Assembly: GCA_013400115.1 (NCBI GenBank)
Contig: VXBP01002362.1
Location: forward strand, 248,001-312,000
Length of the DNA: 64,000 nt
Reading direction: 5' to 3'
Origin: Rhinopomastus cyanomelas
Lineage: Eukaryota > Chordata > Aves > Bucerotiformes > Rhinopomastidae
The position numbers were made by a program, and so were the translations under genes. Positions 12,181 to 23,326 of this stretch are shown piece by piece; position 1 is the stretch's first letter; each line of letters opens with the position of its first letter. The notes beneath the pieces were generated by a model. The model was given only the letters and a program-made list of their open reading frames with translations. It made no database searches and was not told where the DNA came from.

Positions 12181-13558
12181 TGGAATTCAAACCTAGGCTG
12201 TATTTGTTGGACACCAACCTGGTACTGCCACCATGCCAAGTCAAGCATCAGCGAATGACCTAAAGACACACACTTCTCTGCTAAACAAGTGTTAATGGTA
12301 TTGTATTCAGCAAAACAGAACCAGTCAGTGGTAGGCAGTCCCTCCTAGTAGGAGCTAATCCATCCATGGACTTGCTGAGAGCTGGAGCAAAACAGGAGAT
12401 GGAAATCTGTCTGCAGGAGTGGCTTTGAGTTTTGTGCTGAATCCCTTTTTTGTAACTTTTCCAGAGACGGATAACCCCTCCCATTGTTTCTGTGGTTGCT
12501 GAAGAACCCTTTTCTTTCTTTTGGTTTGGTTTAAGGAGGTTTAAAACCAGTGACGCAGCTATTCTCGTTATTGGGTTTATGGTTTAACCACAGATTACTT
12601 ACCCTAAGCAGTGCTTTTATCAGCTACAGGCCACTTGATGTGAAAGGCTTTGTTTTCCTAAATATCCTACAGTAAGCCAAGCAACGTTTCCAAATAAAAT
12701 TTATTAATTACCCAGTGGTAGTTCACCCTTCCAGCAGATGTGAATGCAGGTCTTTCTGAAAAGGAAGGCTTTTTGAAATGGTGGTAGAGGGGGCTTTTTG
12801 CACTAATGCCGTAGCCTCGCCTCCTCTTCTGCACACTCTTTGGTTCAATAGCACAGAGGAGTGTTACTCAGAGATTTTCACCAGGCCAAAACCTGAAAAC
12901 TGGTTCATGTTGAAAACAGTGTGAAAAAGAATTTTCCCCCTGTTCCCCAAAATACTAAAAATTGTCAGAAAATGTCCACTTCACCTTGGAGTTCCACATG
13001 TCTCATGGTGTTAGCACAGTGAGGCTGGGGCTGCGAATCACACCCCGGCTCGCAATGAGGTACTTAAGGGTACTTAACATGCACTTCATTACTTATCCAA
13101 CATTTCTGCTGTTGCTGCTCTGGTGTTTCCCAGACAACATTATATGATCTTCCAATTATCACAGTGTTATTCTTACGTGGGCAATTAACAAGATGTATCA
13201 GGGTTCTCTGTGCGAACAATTTTGATGGTGGCTGAGGTTGTGACAGGCATGATCCATAGGTAATTCGAGAGGCCCCTGCCATTGACCAGAACTCACTGTC
13301 CTGAGCAATTTTTCTGGAACAGGGACTGATGCAAGTTCAAATTCAAGGTATCTCACTGCAGATGCTGCCAGCTGAAGAGTCAATGTGCTTTGGCTAAAGT
13401 GGCAAGGGAAGTAACGTCTGCTAGAAAATAGCAAATGGAAGAAATTTCTTGTGTCAGCCCATCATGAATTTGTACCTGTCATTGTTTATTCTGTGTTTTC
13501 TTTAGCCCAGTACAGTACAAGGATCTACTGAGCCAGGGTCAGTGAATTCACCGAGCCT
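12181..13558. other. Unique intergenic sequence, no gene seen
   Basis: No exon or repeat recognised. The ORFs are 61-78 codons long and antisense to one another. Confidence 0.5.
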
Positions 13559-13695
13559 AAGAATCATAGAATCATTAGGGATTGGAAGGGACCTCGAAAG
13601 ATCATCTAGTCCAATTTCCCTGCCACAGCAGGGGTGACCTTGTCCATCCAACTCAGAGAGAGCTGCATAGGGCAAATGAGGCACCCAAGCCAGGT
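13559..13695 (-). mobile_element. CR1 LINE, 3'-end fragment
   Basis: Reversed tail AAGAATCATAGAATCATTAG, then GGATTGGAAGGGACCTCGAA, then AGATCATCTAGTCCAATTTC and CCTGCCACAGCAGGGGTGACC. The block TCGAAAGATCATCTAGTCCA is the same subfamily signature as the copies at 26,660, 28,160 and 47,320, and it is the block used in the SINE tail at 12,131. The left (5') edge after about 13,640 is uncertain. Confidence 0.93.
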
Positions 13696-16600
13696 AGAGG
13701 GTAGGGAGAACAGCTGAAATAGCAATCTTTGGGTTTTTTTCCTCAAACCAGCAGCACTTGTGGCTTGATTTTCAGGACCAAGCCTTCAGTAGATGTCACA
13801 TCACTACACAGCTTTGCATCGGGTGAGCACGTGCTTGCAAAAACTGCAGCAGATACACAACATCAGGTAAGGGGGCATGTGCCTAAAGTGCAAGACAGGC
13901 TGAAGAGGATGGGAAAGCGCATTGACAGTATCAAGCCAAACTGGGGCAAGTACAGGAGGGACCAACTTAGATCATATAAATGGAGAAAGCTGTGAACCAA
14001 AGCAGAAAGACCAAGTCCTTGTGCAGCCTGTTCTCTGCCCAGCATGGAATTCGGGATTGAACTGTGGTACTGGGTATGAAATATCCCTTATACAGCAATT
14101 GCAAGGAACACCAAGAACAAGGAACTTTGCTCTCCACTGCTCTCCTGTGAATGCACACAGGTTTTCCTGTCCTACTTCTTTCACTCACTGCCTCCTAGAA
14201 GGAGTCACCTGTGTGAGATGATGCTTCCATAGAGTGATACTTAACTGCTCTGTGCAAAACAGCTGTGAGAGCCTAGGGAAACCTGTTTCTTTGTATAGAA
14301 AATAGGAACTTTGCAGAAGGGAAGGTAAGCTGGGTAGCACAGCATTGCCCTGCTGCCTGCCCCTTCTCTGCTTGCAGTTTTGGAATCTCATCATCAGGCA
14401 TTTGACACCCAACTCTGCTAACTTTCACTGCTGATTCATTTTCCCATCCCTTGCCCCCGATTGGCTGGAATGGAATTTATTCATCAGGGTAATTCTTCTG
14501 TAAGAGGATGCACACCAGGCTATCAGCCTCACAGGAAGAGCAGTTGAGACTTTCCTGTTCTCAAAAGTCAGCCTTTGAAAATCTTTCATTGGTGGTCCCG
14601 TCTCCATGTCTCTGTCCTTCACACCACAGATACTGTCCCTGTGCATTGTTTTAAGTCCCTGTGTTCTTTCCCCCCTCAGGTACAATAATTCCTCTACAAA
14701 AAATGACATCTCTGTCCATTGAGTCACTATCTCAAGATTTCCAGCATTCTGGGTAGCAAGTAGGTTGTGGCATTTAGTTTTTCCCTCCATGCAGTTGGCA
14801 TATATAGACTCCCCCTCCATCCATTTTCAAGCCCTGGCATTGCTTTTGCTGGTCCCAGAGGCACTGCTGCCCAGCTTCTCTCCAGTTCCCTCACAGCTCC
14901 TCTCTTGTGCTTAGTGCCTCGCATTTCCTCTAGCAAGGAGATGTGAAGCTTTTCCAAGCACAGTTGGACCATAGCAGTGCCTCCTGAACAGGAATGTACT
15001 CCTATGCCTACTCCTCAGAGGGCTTCCAGAGGAGTCTTCCATGTCTAGTTCCTCAACTGCATAGAATAGGAAGTGAGATAGGGAGGGGAGAGCTTTCCTG
15101 CTCTGCTCATATAGTGTGAACTCAACAGGGAGCTGTGATCCATCCAGCCTGTGCCAGGCTCTGTCACTCCTCCACTGAATGTGCTTCCCCAGGTGGGCTG
15201 TGGCTGGTGGGGACATTCTCTCCAGTAAAGCTGTAGCTGAATCCCGGATTGTGTTTACATTCACAGAAGATACACAACATGGAAATGTCTTGAAATAGGA
15301 AATAGTGTCCCGGCTGAATGAGTAAAAGGCATGAGATTCAAAAAAATCACTCTCATCATTTCCAAGAGACTTGCCAAATCCCTTGTTTCTCCACTTGATT
15401 TGCACATCCTGCAGCTGTGTGTGCTCAAATTTCCCTTCTGGTATTTTCCTCTTACACGGTATGTCAAACACAGATGCCTGTTCACCTGACTGAAGTGCTA
15501 GTTCAGTGAATTGTAAGCGAAATACGTACTGTCAGCGAGCGAACCTGAGGAAGGGGATGTGACTGGGTGCACACACACATGTCCCCAGACCGGATGAGCA
15601 CACCATCTGTTCTTACTCTTCTAGGCAGCCACAAGTTGTTCATTGCTAGGGACAGCAGCAGGAGAAATTCTATATGCAGAGTCCTGAGCACTGTTACGGG
15701 TCTCCTGTGGCATGTTAAGAGCTGCCTCTATTAATATGGAGATGCACTTTTGTGCCCTGTAATGGAATGTGACCTGGTGAGGCCTGGGGACTGTTCTACA
15801 TAAAATTACTACATTGATTTCCAATTCTTGTTTAAGTTGAAAACATCCTTCCTCCTTGTTTCTCAGAAGAGGCCAGCTGCACATTTAGTTGTAGGTACAG
15901 TTGGCAAGCATTCCAAGGGAACTGACACACGCTAGGGCGGCATGGGGTTTGCCCAAATATAGACTGGTTATCATATGGTCATGTGGTTATCACATGTACG
16001 TAGATTATCGTATTGTAGAATCACATGACATTGTTCTGATTATCACTTTTTTTATAATAAACAAGAGCGAGAAAACCTGGTCGTGAGCCTCCATGACAGC
16101 AGATCGTACAAAATACAACTTTCACCTCCTGCCAGAAGCAGCACAGTGTGCTGGGCAGGAAGGGCAGCATAAGTGACCTGGTAACAGACCTGGTGACAGG
16201 ATGAGACTCCCCACATTTCTGGGAAAACGTGGTTGCAGGGCCTGCCAAAGGCAGCACGTGCAACCTAACAGACCTGTGCTGTGACGTGGGGTGCCGAACC
16301 CCATCATGCCCACTACTGCTGAAGATGGAACTTCGTCAAACTGATGTGATGATCATGATGAAATTGCCAAGCACATTTATCTCAGGGAATGAGATAAATC
16401 AAGGACATTCTGAATAATATATTTGAGTCTTATGGGCTGGAAACATTAAAACTGATATTGCCTCAGGGAGCTGGAGTACAAGTCCAACAGTGTGCACAAG
16501 TGGAAATGAATTTGTGGGGTAGCTCTTTTCTCATCCCAAGGAAGCTGTACACCCCACTGCAATTAGTGCTCTGGGCTGCCAAGAGGCCTGGGCCAGGAGG

Positions 16601-19146
16601 AACAATAGCGAGAAGAGATTCAGTGAAGAGATTAAGGTCTTGTCTATACAAGAAAAGTTGTATCAGTGTATCTTGGTGGATTGGGAGTGATGTAGTTAAA
16701 CTGGAGAAAACCCCAAGCAGGGGGAAGCTCCAACTGCCGTCGGTTTAACTTGAGCTGCAGAGTGAAGATGATCTGGGCCCAGATGCCTATCTAGACCTCT
16801 GAACACTCCTGAAAATGCCTTGCCCTCTGTGCTGTGAAACAGGGCAGTACCCATAGAGGTGGGTTGAGGACAGATGCAATGGAGACTGCAAGGCACCGAG
16901 GTGCTGAGGTGGCTGGGGCACACCAGGGTGTGGCACATCAGGACAGGGCTCAGCAGCATCATCCCCTGTGTGCTGTGACTGCAGGTGCTGGGGTCAAGGA
17001 CCTCCAGATGCTCCAGGATATCTCCTTGTTCCCCGATTCAGTTCATAACTGGAAGACTGTGAAGCAGGTGGTGATGCATGGCATGGGCAGCTGTGATGGT
17101 GCATTGGGAATTTCCATGGCGAGTACTTTCATGTCACCCAGTTCAGGTGCTAGAGGGCTTTTTCTCTCATGTCCCTTGAGAAAGATGCCATCGGAGCAGC
17201 TGAGTGTCAGGCCTTCCCTGGGATGTGGTGTGAGCTGACATTGTCTTATTCAGTGAAGCTTCTTACCCTGCATGGCTAACCACCCAAGAGTGATCACCAT
17301 TTTAGGCTGCCTAGTTAATGAGTTATCATCTGAATTCCACTAAAACGGAAGCACAGCAATTTTTTAAAAAAATTACACACTAGCCATGAATTTCCAGCAG
17401 CTGAGTCCTGAAGAGTCATTACAATTATGTTATCTGACTGCAGTGTGAAATCTGCAGCTGATGAAAGGGACAGCACAGGTCACTGAGGTCTCACTGATAG
17501 CTCTGCATCGCACTGAGAAAGGAAATCTCTAATTTTCTCAGTCTGCTGAAAAAAGAAAAAAAAAAGGACTGTGATGGGCTTGATCCTGTCAGATACCAAA
17601 CACATTGTTGGTGTGTTGAGAGTTTGCACCTCTGCTGTCATTAATATGAAACTAAAACTGATGAGAACTGTAGTTTGTTGGTAAATCACCAAGCAGCGTT
17701 TGACTCTGCAGACACCAGCACACTCTCCGCTTGCCTGCATACACAGAGCTTGCATAACTCCTCCACAGTGAAAGCAAATGCTATTATTAGTTTATAAAGC
17801 AAGTTTTGTTGAATTTGGCAGACAACGTGCATGTGTAAATTCCCCCAAATTAATTAAAACGTTTAGAGCGATGGTGGAGATAGCAGCACTGCTCATCTAA
17901 TAGATAGTTTTAACAGGTTCACAAATGCTTTTATGTAATTAATTAATGCTTGGCTACCTCAGGTGAAATAATCTGGGCATGCACGTTTCCTTAAATCAGA
18001 GCAAAGGTAGAGGGGCAAATTCATGCTCTGTTTAAGCAGCTTCCATTGTAGTTGGTTTGAAGCCGATTGCGGGCTCTAATTTATCTAGGGAAGACAAAAT
18101 GTGATCTGAACTGACTGTATGAGCACATGAAAGAAAATGCATGAAATAATAAATAAGGCCATTGTGATTGCCAAGAGAGGGTGCCAGAATTTTCTTCTTG
18201 CCTGGTTTAGTTCCTCTCCTTTTGTAGTTGTAGAGTGAAATCTGGCCCAGGCTTGGCCAACAGGGCCTAGTGCAGACCCCATCCCTGGAGTACTGGCGTT
18301 GCAGTGATGCTTGGCAGCACGGAGGAGGAGGAAGAGGCACAGTAAGACACAAGCTGTGCAGCACTGTTTGTGTCCTGCAAGTGGAAAGCTGGGATGTTTT
18401 GGTGCATTAGCCGTCAGAATTTAAAGGGATATGGCAAAAGTTCTCCAACAAAGCAAGGATAGCTAATAATACTAATGTGAACATGCTTGGGAATACTGCA
18501 AAAGCAGGATGGCTAGCTAAGGATGCCACAGCTCCAATGTAGCTCCTTCGCCTCCTACCCAAATTCCCAGGCTTGTGACTTTAGATCTGGACTCAGTCCA
18601 CTATCTGCCTCATACTCAGGGACACAGGCACGTGCAAAGCTTGAATTGCTGTAAGGAAACGAACAAAGACTTCTCAGAGAAGAAACCATTCAGCTTAGTC
18701 TGAAGCAGATTTTCTGAAATGACAGCGTAATGCTAGTGTCCCTACAAAGGCTGCTGAAGAAAATGAACCTTTTGTTCATCAGACCCATATACATGTGAGT
18801 ACTATCTGATGATTGCTCACCATGGAGTACTGTCCCTTCTCTAATAGGTGGAAAGCTGAATTTTCGTTCTTTTTAGAATAATTAGAATAATTCTTTGATA
18901 AATGGCTGTCTCTTATCCCTGGGAAGAATCAGGTAGAATTAATGACCAGAGTATAAAACAACCAGCCTGGGTCCCACAAGAAGGTGACTGGAGAACCTCT
19001 CCCTCATTTTCCTCTGCAAGCAGGGTATATCTGATCTGAGTCACTGAGGGAATCGACTCAGAAACCTACTATCCCGTGTTCACCTCTTTGATTTCCAGAG
19101 CAGCATCACGCTTTAAAAATATTCCACATACAAAATCCATCCAGGT
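13696..19146. other. Unique intergenic sequence, no gene called
   Basis: About 5.4 kb without a recognised repeat or gene. The longest ORF is 186 codons on the minus strand (14,911-15,471) and has no recognised domain. Four TTATC motifs cluster at 15,968-16,044. An AT-rich block with TTAATTAA-type cores lies at 17,760-18,010. A purine run (AAAAAAGAAAAAAAAAAGG) lies near 17,549-17,567. Confidence 0.5.
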
Positions 19147-19240
19147 TATAGAATCATAGAATAATTAGGGATTGGAAGGGGCCTCAAAAGATCATCCAGT
19201 CCAATCTCCCTGACACAGCAGGATCACCTAGACCAAGTCA
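19147..19240 (-). mobile_element. CR1 LINE, 3'-end fragment (outer copy)
   Basis: Reversed tail ATAGAATCATAGAATAATTA, then GGGATTGGAAGGGGCCTCAA, then AAGATCATCCAGTCCAATCT and GACACAGCAGGATCACCTAG. It stops abruptly at 'gaccaagtca', where a second CR1 tail of a different subfamily begins. Either it was 5'-truncated at integration or the neighbouring copy inserted into it. Confidence 0.92.
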
Positions 19241-19880
19241 TACAGTCACTCAGGGTTAGAAGGGACCAAAGGATCATCCAGTTCCAACTTCTCTACCATG
19301 GGCAGGGACACCCCACTCTAGATCAGGCTGGCCAGAGCGTCATCCAGCCCGGCCTTAAACACCTCCAAGGACGGGGCCTCCACCACCTTCCTGGGCAACC
19401 CATTCCAGGCTCTCACCACTCTCACGGTGAAGAACTTCCTCCTCACATCCATTCTAAATCTACCCATTTCCAGCTTTGCTCCTGGTGGCGTCAGCAAACT
19501 GGCTGAGGGTGCACTCAATGCCTCTGTCCATGTCACCAACAAAGATGTTGAACAAGACTGGTCCCAGGACTGATCCCTGAGGGACTCCGCTTATCACTGG
19601 CCTCCACTTGGACATGGATCCATTGACAACCACTCTCTGGGTGCGGCCATCAAGCCAGTTCTTTACCCGTCCAGTGGTCCACCCATCAAACTCATGTTTC
19701 ACCACCTTGGAGACCAGAATGTCATGCAGGACAGCGTCAAAGGCTTTGCTCAGGTCCAGGTAAATGACATGAGTTGCCTGCCCCTCATCCATTAATGTTG
19801 TGACCTGTTCATAGAAGGCCACCAGGTTTGTCAGGCAGAATTTGGCCTTGGTGAAGCCATGTTGATGTACCCAAATGCAT
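19241..19880 (-). mobile_element. CR1 LINE, 3' end with RT core and an internal deletion
   Basis: The reversed 3' end starts with ACAGTCACTCAGGGTTAGAA and lacks the long octamer tail. The RT C-terminus follows ('RFRMDVRRKFFTVRVVRAWN'). Then, at about 19,485-19,495, it jumps directly into the RT palm region, so several hundred bases between the FADD motif and the C-terminus are missing. The gene is therefore internally deleted. GC content is higher than in the flanks, and the remaining coding frame is largely intact. Confidence 0.94.
19460..19870 (-). pseudogene. CR1 ORF2 reverse-transcriptase fragment
   Basis: An uninterrupted minus-strand frame holds RT fingers and palm motifs: 'HGFTKAKFCLTNLVAFY', the block-A type 'VIYLDLSKAFDAV' (first catalytic Asp present), 'KNWLDGRTQRVVVNG' and 'SGVPQGSVLGPVLFNIF'. 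The catalytic FADD box is cut: the sequence reads FADA and then runs out of homology, because of the internal deletion. There is no endonuclease domain and no start context. The fragment cannot encode an active enzyme. It belongs to the CR1 copy around it. Confidence 0.9.
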
Positions 19881-21717
19881 AGCTGTGCTGCTTCTAGGCA
19901 AGAGGGATGCACCCAGCTGACATAGACTCACCTCTGTCCTGTAAGTCTGCATGGAGATCAGCTTGACACAGCTCATAAAGAGATGAAGCTTTCTATCAAA
20001 TATGTTTCCAAGTCAGTGTAATCAGTCTCTGGGTATAGCCCAGCCTAGTTAGTCCTCTGATGACAAGGCTTCTCTCACTTGTTCTGTCTTCTCATCTCAT
20101 GAGACTTGCAGTCCAGGCTGCGTGAGTCCCAGCCTTAACATATAAATATAAATAAATATATCTCTTTCCTGTCTTCTGAATGCCAGGGATGTTGTACAGC
20201 TCGGTGGCCAGGATGGTCTCCTCTGTGTGCAAAAAGAGAGCCCATACCCACAGAGACATGGAAGCCAGGTCTCACTGGAAGTAGACAGTCTGACCTAGTC
20301 ACAGGGAGATTATGACTCAGAAGCGGATAAAGCAGGTTAAGATGTGCTTTAGTCCCATTGTAATGCTCTTGCTATGGGTAGGATTCCCTTGACCACACTT
20401 GCCAAATCAGACCCATTAAAACTTTTCGGGCCTTCTCCTGCCTAAACCTGAGTCTACATCCAACCTTTTCTACATCTCCATCCAGTTCAGGACCTTTTTG
20501 AGCATCATGTTAGGAACTTCAAAGTTAGTGGGCACATTACTAGTGCATGGTCTCCAACACCAAGTACTGCTGCAGGGCAACTGTGGTTGACCTGCTTTTT
20601 AAAGACAGTCAAGAGGACCACTGCAGGGAAGCTAGTTGCGCTTCTCCTGGATGGACGTAACCAGAACTCATCACATATCCATGTAGTTAGGGTGGTCATC
20701 TAGGGATATCTCCTCCAGTTGACAACAGTATAGAATGGAAGCTAAACGAGAATGCCAGCACTCTTGCTTCCTGCATCACATTCGGTGTTTTCTTTTCCAT
20801 TGCTGTGATGTATAATGGACAAGTTCCCACCCTGGAAAAAAGGCTTGTAAACTACATATCCTGCACAGCTGTATGTGACAGTACTTCCTATTTATTGTTT
20901 AAAGAAAATCTCTGGAGTGAATCGTGGAAGAAAAACACTGGAATAAATGTGGGTTAGGTTACTCCCTTGTAAAAGGCACAAGACTTCAAAGGGTATGAAG
21001 CAGAGCACTCACATTCCTCCTAAGTTTCTTCTTCACTTCCTTTGAACAAATCCTTTTCTTGGATTATGTGCACTGTGCAGAAGATTTTATCTCTGCTCAC
21101 ACAGCTACAACTCTGGAGTAACTCCATTTGCTCAAAAAAAAGTTGTTCCAGATCTAGGGATCTCTGTGGTAGACAGAGAGCAGTCAAATACCATTCTTGG
21201 TGAACACGTTGGGGTGTTGCTGCAGCACCTTGCAGATCTACCTCTGAATCAAGCCCTGTAGCGTTCAACGTTGCTTCCTCCTCTAATGGAAGGAGCATCA
21301 TGGCCTTACTGGGTGTATTAAATAAGTCCAGTTTCCAACCTCAGTTACTCCATGGCTATCTTGCCTGTCTCTTAATGTTTCTTTTGCCTCTTTCTTGATT
21401 CTCCTCACGTTGTTTGCCATCTTTTATTCTCTCTCAGTTAATACGAGAAGGTATTTGTACATACATACATGCAAAGATACACCCTGTCTCTGTAGAGATA
21501 CTCCAGAAAGCTGGTTTCTCGTGTCTTACAAATGAATTTCATATTAGCCAAATATGTACGCGTGCAGCTTTGTGTATATTGATATAAATGCATAAACAAC
21601 TGTTTTCATGATGTCATTCTTGCAATGGAAACTGAATTTCTGGAATGTTCTGTTCTTGCTTGACTTGCATATAAAAGTGTGCATCTCAAACACCATCTCA
21701 CTGCCAGCAAGCTGAAT
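19881..21717. other. Unique intergenic sequence, no gene seen
   Basis: No exon recognised. Short AT-rich runs lie near 20,139-20,163 and a TACA repeat near 21,459-21,472. The ORFs are under 95 codons and have no domain. Confidence 0.5.
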
Positions 21718-22950
21718 CCAGCATTTGTCCTGATTGACTAACTTGATCTCCTTCTATGACAAGGTAGCCTGCACTAAGCAGGATGAGAGGAAGGTTGTGG
21801 ATGTTGTCCACATGACTTTAGTAAAGCCTTTGACACTGTTTCCCACAGCATCCTACTGGAGAAACAGAGTACTCGTGGCTTGGATGGGTGTCTGCTTTAC
21901 TGGATTAAAAACTGGATGGATGGCTGGGCCCAGAGTGGTGGTGAACATAGTTAATCCAGTTGGAGACCAGTCACAAGTGGTGTCTCTCAGGGCTCAGTGC
22001 TGGAGCACAGGTCAGAATATTAAAGAATAAAGATGCTTTAACATCTTTATCAATGAACAGGATGAGGGAATCAAGTGTGCTTGGTACATTTGCAGTCAAC
22101 ATCAAATTAGGCAAGTGTGTCAATCTGCTTGAAGGTAGAGAGGCTCTACAAAGGGATCTGGACAGGCCGGAGCAATGGCCCAGTTATATGAAGCTGAACA
22201 CGTCCAAGTGCCAGCTCACAACAGCCCCATGGAAGGCTCCAGACTCAGGGATGAGTGGTTGGAAAAAAGCATGTCAGAAAAGGACATGGGGGTGTTGGTT
22301 GAAAGCTGGTTGAAGATGAGCCAGCAGAATGCCCAGGTAGCCAAGAAGGCTAACAGTATTCTGGCTTGTATCAGAAATACTGCAGCTAGCAAGACAGGGA
22401 AGTGATTGTCTCCCTGTACTTCCACTAGTGAGGCCACATCTTGAACACTGTGTTCAGTTTTGGGCCCCTCACTACAAGGAAGGCACTGAGGTGCTGGAAT
22501 ATATCCACAGAAGGACAAAGAAGCTGGTGAAGTACCTAGAGCAGACGTATGAGGAGCATCGAAGGGAACTGAGGCTGTTTAGCCTGGAGGCTGAAGGGAG
22601 ACCTTATGGCTCTCTTCAAGTACCTGAAAGGCAGCTGTAGTGAGGTCGGTCTCTTCTCCCAAGCAGCAAATGATAGAACTAGAGGAAATAACTGTAAGCT
22701 GTGTCAGGTGAAGTTCAGACTGGATATTACAAATCATTTCTTCAATAAAGGTTATCAGACGTTGGGATAAGCTACATAGGGAGATGGTGGAGTCATAAAA
22801 CCTAGAAGTATTTAAAAGACATGGAGATGAAGTGCTGAGCGTCATGAATTAGTGCACTGTCATATTGGCAGTGCTGAGTCAATGGTTGGCCTTGATGACC
22901 TTAGAAGTCTCTTCCAATCGAAACAACCCTGGGATTCTCTGTGATTCTGT
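21718..22950 (+). mobile_element. CR1 LINE, long old copy with broken ORF2
   Basis: About 1.2 kb of forward CR1. It starts in the RT region ('TNLISFYDKV', 'KVVDVV'), passes the 'LDGW-QRVVVN' region and the 'RPHLEHCVQFWAPHYKEGTE' block, and ends in the RT C-terminus. The tail is 'ccttgatgaccttagaagtctcttccaatcg' with GATTCTCTGTGATTCTGT. The frame shifts many times, and the pieces lie in different frames (21,734-22,030, 22,175-22,405, 22,428-22,640). This is an old, decayed insertion. The Asp-Asp catalytic box is not readable. Confidence 0.94.
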
Positions 22951-22977
22951 CAACGTGTCTCTAAGAATCCACCTGTG

Positions 22978-23326
22978 CTCACCATAAAGGGATAAGTATC
23001 TGAAGGCTGGCCAGGAGGGGGGACACAGGATCTTTTCACTTGCTCCCTGTGATAGGACAAGGAGCAATGGCTGTAAGTTGCAGCAGAGGAGGTTCCGCCT
23101 CAACACAAGGGGGAACTTCTTTACTGTGAGGGTCACGGAGCACTGGAACAGGCTCCCCAGGGAGGTCGTGGAGTCTCCTTCTCTGGGGACTTTCAAGGCC
23201 CGCCTGGATGCGTTCCTCTGTGATCTGAGTTAGATAGTTTTGTCCTGCTCCAGCAGGGGGGTTGGACTTGATGATCTCTTGGGTCCCTTCCAACCCCTAA
23301 CATCCTATGATCCTATGATCCTATGT
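22978..23326 (+). mobile_element. CR1 LINE, second 3' end of a different subfamily
   Basis: It starts about 25 bp after the previous CR1 tail. The blocks 'taagtatctgaaggctggccaggagggg', GGAGCAATGGCTGTAAGTTG and GGAACTTCTTTACTGTGAGG encode the RT C-terminus. The tail 'ggttggacttgatgatctcttgggtcccttccaacccctaac' is followed by three ATCCTATG/ATCCTATG-like octamers ending at 23,326. The octamer differs from the ATTCTGTG type of the upstream copy, so this is a separate insertion. Confidence 0.95.
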
